Below, piece after piece: positions 59,506-64,000 of a stretch of DNA of 64,000 nt. The stretch's first letter is position 1, and each line of letters opens with the position of its first letter. A model generated the notes under the pieces. It had not been told where the DNA came from, ran no database searches, and worked only from the letters and a program-made list of their open reading frames with translations. The DNA is taken from NCBI RefSeq assembly GCF_001442615.1, contig NZ_LMXN01000012.1:1-64000 (forward strand). The letters are read 5' to 3'. A program made the position numbers and the translations under genes. Origin of the DNA: Algoriphagus resistens. GTDB lineage: Bacteria > Bacteroidota > Bacteroidia > Cytophagales > Cyclobacteriaceae.

Positions 59506-59928
59506 ATGAAACAACTAAAACAGGATTACACAAAGCTCATTTTCAAAGGTGCTTTTATACTGGTTTTTTCACTCAGTATAATGATAATCTCACAGGAAAA
59601 GACTTTCGCCCAAGCACAAAGTCAGGTAATAAGAATGGCCAAATTAAAAATCGATCCCACTCAATTGGAAAGCTATAAGACCTTTTTGAAAGAAGAAATT
59701 GAAACGTCCATCCGTCTGGAACCTGGAGTTATTGCGTTAAATGCTGTATCTGATAGATCAGATCCAACGAAAATAACGATTTTAGAAGTCTACGCAAGTC
59801 AAGCGGCTTACTTATCCCATTTGGAAACACCCCACTTCTTAACCTATAAAAATGAAACAGCAGCAATGGTTGAATCCCTGGAACTAGCTGAGGTAGATGC
59901 TATAATCCTGGGTTCCAAAAAAGAGTAA
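59506..59928 (+). CDS. Exported antibiotic-biosynthesis-monooxygenase-like protein
   Basis: This 140-residue protein has a signal peptide (about 1-35, LVFSLSIMIISQEKTFAQ) and one dimeric alpha/beta-barrel (ABM) domain: VIRMAKLKIDPTQLESYKTFLKEEIETSIRLEPGVIALNAVSDRSDPTKITILEVYASQAAYLSHLETPHFLTYK. Cytoplasmic relatives are cofactor-free quinol monooxygenases or haem-degrading enzymes. An exported version is less usual. It follows a membrane protein gene by 2 bp. Reaction unknown. Confidence 0.85.
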   Translation: MKQLKQDYTKLIFKGAFILVFSLSIMIISQEKTFAQAQSQVIRMAKLKIDPTQLESYKTFLKEEIETSIRLEPGVIALNAVSDRSDPTKITILEVYASQAAYLSHLETPHFLTYKNETAAMVESLELAEVDAIILGSKKE

Positions 59929-59992
59929 AAGACAATTAATCCTATTCCCTTGTCCGCTCTGCGAAAACACAAAATTTCGCCATCTTTGCTTC

Positions 59993-60883
59993 ATGGAAAA
60001 ATACTTCAAAGCGATTTCAGACGGCTATTACGGCTATTGGAATTACTTTATTGGAGAAATCCTACACCCTAGCTGGCATAATTACTTCTATTGGCTAGTG
60101 GGTGCATCTTTGGTGGTTTATGGACTGGAAATTCTTTTTCCATGGAGAAAAAACCAACCAATTCTTCGTGAACATTTCTGGCTGGACATCTTCTATCTTT
60201 TTTGGAATTATTTCCTTTTTGCTTTAGTCGCCTATAACGCCCTTTCCATGGTGGCAGTGGAAGCTTTCAACGACTTTCTTGGCTTATTCGGCATCACAAA
60301 CACAGTTGCAATTAAAGTAGATCAGCTCCCAGGGTGGGTTCAGCTGGTAATTATTTTCATAGTCAGGGACTTTATGCAGTGGGCGATCCATCGCATGTAT
60401 CATCATGTGGACTGGATGTGGGAATTCCATAAAGTCCATCACAGCACCCGAGAAATGGGATTTGCTGCATTGCTTCGTTACCACTGGATGGAAAATATTC
60501 TCTATAGAACCCTGGAATATATTCCTTTGGCAATGATTGGTTTCGGAATCACAGACTTCTTTATCGTTCATATCTTCACCCTTGTGCTAGGTCAGCTAGG
60601 CCATGCCAATCTTAAAATCCCTCTTGGCCCTTTCAAATACATCGTCAACGGACCACAAATGCACCTTTGGCATCATGCCAGAGAGCTACCAGAAAGCCAT
60701 CCGCATGGTTTCAATTACGGAATTTCGCTGAGCCTATGGGATTTCCTGTTTCAGACACATTACTGGCCTTCGGATGATGAAAATCTACCTGTTGGATTGC
60801 CTGATGAAGAAAAATTCCCTGAGGATTTTATAGGACAGACTACAGAACCTTTCAAGCGAATATTTAGAAGAAAGAGACAATAA
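59993..60883 (+). CDS. Sterol desaturase / fatty-acid hydroxylase family membrane protein
   Basis: This 296-residue membrane protein has the three di-iron histidine clusters: HRMYHH (133-138), EFHKVHHS (145-151) and MHLWHHARELPESHPHGFNYG (about 223-243). Helices flank them (WLVGASLVVYGLEILF, LFWNYFLFALVAYNAL, LVIIFIVRDFMQW, IGFGITDFFIVHIFTLVLGQ). Family members hydroxylate or desaturate lipids with O2; bacterial examples act on carotenoids, fatty acids or sterol-like lipids. The gene is monocistronic, with a near-consensus CATCTTTG just before its ATG. Confidence 0.9.
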   Translation: MEKYFKAISDGYYGYWNYFIGEILHPSWHNYFYWLVGASLVVYGLEILFPWRKNQPILREHFWLDIFYLFWNYFLFALVAYNALSMVAVEAFNDFLGLFGITNTVAIKVDQLPGWVQLVIIFIVRDFMQWAIHRMYHHVDWMWEFHKVHHSTREMGFAALLRYHWMENILYRTLEYIPLAMIGFGITDFFIVHIFTLVLGQLGHANLKIPLGPFKYIVNGPQMHLWHHARELPESHPHGFNYGISLSLWDFLFQTHYWPSDDENLPVGLPDEEKFPEDFIGQTTEPFKRIFRRKRQ

Positions 60884-61006
60884 ACAGGATTCGGCTCTCC
60901 ATACGGCAAACAGCATAGCATTTACAGGGCATTGTTGGCCCCTCCCTTTCATTCAGGAAGAAGATTTTGATACCTTCGCAGAACCCATAAGACGCAGCCA
61001 AATTCC

Positions 61007-61621
61007 ATGGACAACATCCTTGCTTTCACCTTATCCGTCTTCACAGGTTTTTTTGCGATCATGAACCCGATAGCAAACGTACCTATTTTTGCCTCGCTTA
61101 CGGATGATCTGGATAAGGCGACAAAGCGAAACATCAGTAAACGCGCTACGTTGACTGCCTTTGTAATTGTAGTGGTCTTTGTTGTATTGGGGAAATTCAT
61201 TTTTGAAATTTTCGGTATTACTATTCCAGCCTTCAAAATCACCGGCGGCATTCTGATTTTCTTTGTGGGTTTTGAAATGCTTCAATCCAAAAAATCCAGT
61301 GTCAAACACATCAAGGAACCTGAGACTGACGAAAACATTGCGATCTCCCCCTTGGCAATTCCTATTCTTGCAGGCCCGGGTACAATTGTTACCGCAATGA
61401 ACTTTGCCTCACAGGGCAGTTATATTAATATCCTCATAGTAATCGCCGTATTTGCCGTGCTATGCTTAATGACACACATTGCATTTGAATTAGGCGATCA
61501 GATTGTAAAGCGGTTAGGTAAAAATCTTATCGTCGTAATCGGAAAGATTATGGGACTGATCATTGCCATCATCGGCACCAATATGATTATCTCAGGGATT
61601 AAAACTGCTTTTTTTGAGTAG
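61007..61621 (+). CDS. MarC family integral membrane protein
   Basis: This 204-residue protein has six membrane helices and the MarC pattern GFFAIMNPIANVPIFASLTDDLDKATKRNISKRA. It also has KITGGILIFFVGFEMLQSKKS, ISPLAIPILAGPGTIVTAMN and a final IIGTNMIISGIK. Some MarC relatives resemble amino-acid exporters, but function is uncertain. It converges on the minus-strand methyltransferase gene 25 bp away. Confidence 0.93.
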   Translation: MDNILAFTLSVFTGFFAIMNPIANVPIFASLTDDLDKATKRNISKRATLTAFVIVVVFVVLGKFIFEIFGITIPAFKITGGILIFFVGFEMLQSKKSSVKHIKEPETDENIAISPLAIPILAGPGTIVTAMNFASQGSYINILIVIAVFAVLCLMTHIAFELGDQIVKRLGKNLIVVIGKIMGLIIAIIGTNMIISGIKTAFFE

Positions 61622-61646
61622 GGTAAGCCAAATGCCCTCCTTGCCA

Positions 61647-62423
61647 CTACTTTTTACCCAACACATAAAACAAATCCAAGCCAACAGCCGGATCTTCCAC
61701 AATCAGGTAGTCCTCATGCGTAATATCCACCACGCTTTCTCCCTGCTGTTGATGAAGCTTATTTCTGTTCATTCGATTGAGAATTTCATAGGGCATCCTT
61801 AGGATAGCCGCCGGCAGCTTGTACTGCAAATCAAAAATATCGAAACGCATAATTTTCTGTACGGACTTGCGATTGGCATCATGGTAAGCCCAGACCTTTT
61901 CATTTCCTCCCACGCCTTTTGCTTCCACCGAATCAAAAATAGAAGCACACAAACCAATCAATTGCTCAGGGGTATATTCACGCTCATGCCAGGGATTGCG
62001 CGAAAGCGTATGATTGATATTCGGTGTGGAAATCACAGCTCTTCCACCTGGCTTCAATACACGATAGATTTCCTCCAAAAACAAGCGGTCATTGGGAATA
62101 TGCTCAATCACCTGAAAACTTACCACCGTATCAAATGAATTATCCGCTATCCCCTTAAATGGCGGAAATACAGCTTGCTGAAACCCAACTTTTGGAAACC
62201 TGATTTTCAGACCATCTATTACTTCCTGAATTTTGTCCAACCCCAAATAACTTTCTGCCAAAGGCAAGAGCGTCTCCACTCCACGTCCTTCCCCACAGCC
62301 TAGTTCCAGCAATTTGCCAGAAATCCATGGTTGAGCAGCAATGTATGCTTTCAATAAGCGTTGATGAATAGGATTGTCACTGACCAACTTGTCAGAAGCG
62401 ATTTCCGTTGTATAGGTAGCCAT
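61647..62423 (-). CDS. Class I SAM-dependent methyltransferase
   Basis: This 258-residue protein has motif I KLLELGCGEGRGVETLLPLA, the acidic YLGLDKIQ, a motif IV-like FDTVVSFQVIEHIPNDRLFLEEIYRVLKPGGRAVISTPNINHT, and a basic C-terminal region (KLPAAILRMPYEILNRMNRNKLHQ). It belongs to the broad UbiE/UbiG-like group and the substrate cannot be told. A -7-like box lies 21 bp upstream, opposite the GWxTD gene. Confidence 0.9.
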   Translation of the reverse strand: MATYTTEIASDKLVSDNPIHQRLLKAYIAAQPWISGKLLELGCGEGRGVETLLPLAESYLGLDKIQEVIDGLKIRFPKVGFQQAVFPPFKGIADNSFDTVVSFQVIEHIPNDRLFLEEIYRVLKPGGRAVISTPNINHTLSRNPWHEREYTPEQLIGLCASIFDSVEAKGVGGNEKVWAYHDANRKSVQKIMRFDIFDLQYKLPAAILRMPYEILNRMNRNKLHQQQGESVVDITHEDYLIVEDPAVGLDLFYVLGKK

Positions 62424-62443
62424 ACAAAAATTTACTATTTTGG

Positions 62444-62451
62444 CAAAAGTA
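62444..62451 (-). promoter_or_regulatory. Candidate -7 box (TACTTTTG) for the methyltransferase gene
   Basis: On the minus strand this is the fourth copy of decamer TTACTTTTGC in the window. It is 21 bp upstream of the ATG at 62423, the same spacing as at ffh. Confidence 0.45.
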
Positions 62452-62484
62452 AGGTTAATTTCCCAAACCCGAGACCAACACCCG

Positions 62485-63720
62485 ATGAACTGTAAAACAA
62501 GCCGACTCCTGATTTTTTTGATCCTCTTGGCAGGTACTAGTTTACCAACCTTAGCACAGAAAACCTTAAGCAGTTTAAATCAGACACTTCGTTATTCCAG
62601 ATACTCCAGGCTTTCCCTAAAGATCATCCCGATCAAGGAATCTGAGACGAGTTATAAACTTCAGCTTTTAGTAGAAAAAATAGAAGATAATCCGCAATTC
62701 AATGCATTTAGTTTTACCTATTCTATTTTGAATAGCTACGATGAAGAGATTTTATCAGACAATACTAACCTATTGACTTCAGACGATTTGAAGTATGATA
62801 CAGATCGGCATTGGGTATTTGAAAAATCCATAGAAATCCCAGCTGGAACTGAGACTGCCATCGCACTATTTACAGCTTTAGATACGCGGCAAGCCGACGA
62901 GTATTACTATTCCACTGACATCAAAAGCAGTTTTGTATTTGATATTCCTGATTTCGGTGCCTATTACGCCAATAATGTTGGGTTCGACCAAAACTACCTG
63001 AATGCCGGGGAATCATTGCTTTTCAAATCCAACAACGACCCTACCCTGCACGGTTTTTACTACCCTATCAGCTTGGAAGTACCTTATCCACCTATGGAGA
63101 CGAAGCCTGCAGCGGTTCCCAGAGAGCTACAAGTGATCGATGAAGGGGATTTCTTGGAAAATGTTCCCAAGGCCTTCGATCAAATCGGCTACTATTTCAT
63201 CCAAAGTGATACCTCTGCCAGTGCCGGACTTGTATTGAAAACAACGCATGAAGCATTCCCAAAGGTGAAAGATTGGGATGAAATGGTCGATATGGTCACT
63301 TATATTTCCACGCGCAAGGAGCATGAAGCCCTACTGGCTGCAGAAGACAAAAAGAAAGCTTTGGACGCTTATTGGATAGGATTGACCAGAAATCCTGATA
63401 CAGCGAAAGAGCTTATCCGAGAATATTTTCGCCAGATAGAATTTGCCAATATATTATTCACAGACTTCAAAGAAGGCTGGAAAACGGATAAAGGAATGGT
63501 CTATATCGTAATGGGTCCACCACAGGAAGTCAACTTTTATTTGGACAGGGAAGTGTGGAGTTATGGGGGAACTAATGAGAGTTCAAGAATTCGCTTTACC
63601 TTTGCGCGGGTTAAAAACATACTTAGCCCACACTATTATACCTTGAATCGCTCTCGTGCTTATCAGCCGGTTTGGTTCAAAAATATATCCATATGGAGAA
63701 GCGGAAAGATGGCTTTTTGA
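62485..63720 (+). CDS. GWxTD domain-containing exported protein
   Basis: This 411-residue protein has a signal peptide (MNCKTSRLLIFLILLAGTSL, cleavage near LAQK). Its N-terminal beta region includes RLSLKIIPIKESETSYKLQLLVEK and matches the large Bacteroidota family. The C-terminal GWxTD domain has FKEGWKTDKGMVYIVMGPPQEVNFY, where GWKTDKG is the name-giving motif. Function is unknown. Start at 62485 was chosen over the in-frame ATG at 62440 because it gives a proper signal peptide and leaves the divergent promoter free. Overlaps the rlmB start by 28 bp. Confidence 0.88.
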   Translation: MNCKTSRLLIFLILLAGTSLPTLAQKTLSSLNQTLRYSRYSRLSLKIIPIKESETSYKLQLLVEKIEDNPQFNAFSFTYSILNSYDEEILSDNTNLLTSDDLKYDTDRHWVFEKSIEIPAGTETAIALFTALDTRQADEYYYSTDIKSSFVFDIPDFGAYYANNVGFDQNYLNAGESLLFKSNNDPTLHGFYYPISLEVPYPPMETKPAAVPRELQVIDEGDFLENVPKAFDQIGYYFIQSDTSASAGLVLKTTHEAFPKVKDWDEMVDMVTYISTRKEHEALLAAEDKKKALDAYWIGLTRNPDTAKELIREYFRQIEFANILFTDFKEGWKTDKGMVYIVMGPPQEVNFYLDREVWSYGGTNESSRIRFTFARVKNILSPHYYTLNRSRAYQPVWFKNISIWRSGKMAF

Positions 63721-64000
63721 TTGAAAAAGGCGAACATGAAAAAGATTTTATTTTTGGCACCAGAGCAGTCATGGAATCTATCCATGCCGGCAAGGACATT
63801 GACAAGGTGTTGGTACAAAAGGAAATCAACAATGACCTAATCAAGGAATTGCTAAAGCTTTGCAAAGCTGAAAAAATCCCGGTCGTCCGTGTCCCTGATG
63901 CGAAGCTCAACAGAATCACGCGTAAAAATCATCAGGGTGTAGTCGCCCAGATGTCGTCTATAGAATATGCGTCTTTGGATCATGTGATCGAAAGTTGCTT
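63693..64000 (+). CDS. rlmB: 23S rRNA Gm2251 2'-O-methyltransferase (RlmB/TrmH family), 5' part
   Basis: The first 102 codons are present and the window ends mid-gene. The N-terminal substrate-binding domain is recognisable: DFIFGTRAVMESIHAGKDIDKVLVQKE, LLKLCKAEKIPVVRVPDAKLNRITRKNHQGVVAQMSSIEYASL. The HQGVVA segment is diagnostic of this SpoU family. The SPOUT catalytic domain lies beyond the window. The start overlaps the GWxTD gene's 3' end, so the two are translationally coupled. Confidence 0.88.
   Translation, partial: MEKRKDGFLIEKGEHEKDFIFGTRAVMESIHAGKDIDKVLVQKEINNDLIKELLKLCKAEKIPVVRVPDAKLNRITRKNHQGVVAQMSSIEYASLDHVIESC

Noticed and set aside
1..64000. tRNA, rRNA, CRISPR arrays and insertion sequences
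   Set aside because: No T-loop/anticodon patterns, no regularly spaced direct repeats and no transposase-like frames were seen on either strand by eye.

Overview
The window reads as chromosomal DNA of a Bacteroidota bacterium, most likely of the order Cytophagales (Cyclobacteriaceae/Algoriphagus-like; this placement is inference from gene content). Pointers are a type IX secretion (T9SS) cluster with a CHU_C/gliding-type C-terminal domain, a SusC/SusD pair, FG-GAP/VCBS surface proteins, LytS/LytTR signalling, a GWxTD protein, -7 boxes of the TAnnTTTG type and the absence of Shine-Dalgarno sequences. Most of the window is ordinary core genome. The accessory signals lie between genes.

Layout. 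1-5.6 kb (minus): PorP/SprF-like protein, PorE-like OmpA protein, a CHU_C-tailed cargo protein and a collagen-like repeat protein cut by the left edge. 5.6-7.2 kb: AT-rich, gene-free. 7.2-10.4 kb: orphan LuxR-type regulator, a Fic AMP-transferase bounded by 32-bp inverted repeats, and a DUF6922-type antitoxin remnant without a start codon. 10.4-15.2 kb (minus): PLP enzyme, EcsC protein, M14 peptidase. 15.5-19.5 kb (plus): prs, rplY, pth, then a SAM riboswitch and metZ. 19.5-24.4 kb: CBS protein; an overlapping operon of glycosylasparaginase-like enzyme, CutC and a haem-motif VCBS lipoprotein; a creatininase-family enzyme. 24.6-35.6 kb (minus): TPR/OmpA-like protein, then SusC, SusD and a 1174-residue VCBS/UnbV lipoprotein, with a LacI-type palindrome upstream of susC. 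35.7-42.7 kb: PspC, glycosyltransferase, YbaB, hisS, a 47-residue basic protein, phosphoesterase, rhodanese, aldehyde dehydrogenase, pdhB. 43-48.7 kb: TonB receptor, LytS/LytTR pair, and a PIN/DUF6364 toxin-antitoxin pair between the LytTR gene and a displaced second copy of a LytTR 3' end. 48.7-64 kb: lipoprotein, ffh, YfhO, methyltransferase, FKBP, cytochrome c, an APP1/ABC/MmcQ operon, cyclophilin, dodecin, an exported monooxygenase pair, sterol desaturase, MarC, methyltransferase, GWxTD protein, and the start of rlmB.

The most unusual signal is a family of roughly 75-100 bp intergenic repeats (17.2, 18.0, 23.5, 50.8 and 54.1 kb). Every recognisable copy points the same way as the next gene. 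Three copies end exactly at the ATG of unrelated genes (pth, the creatininase gene, the FKBP gene), and two places carry tandem copies. Other sequence-visible anomalies are the inverted repeats with inward promoter-like boxes around fic, the att-like 29-bp direct repeat around the toxin-antitoxin pair, and several toxin-antitoxin relics. No tRNA, rRNA, CRISPR array or insertion sequence was seen.
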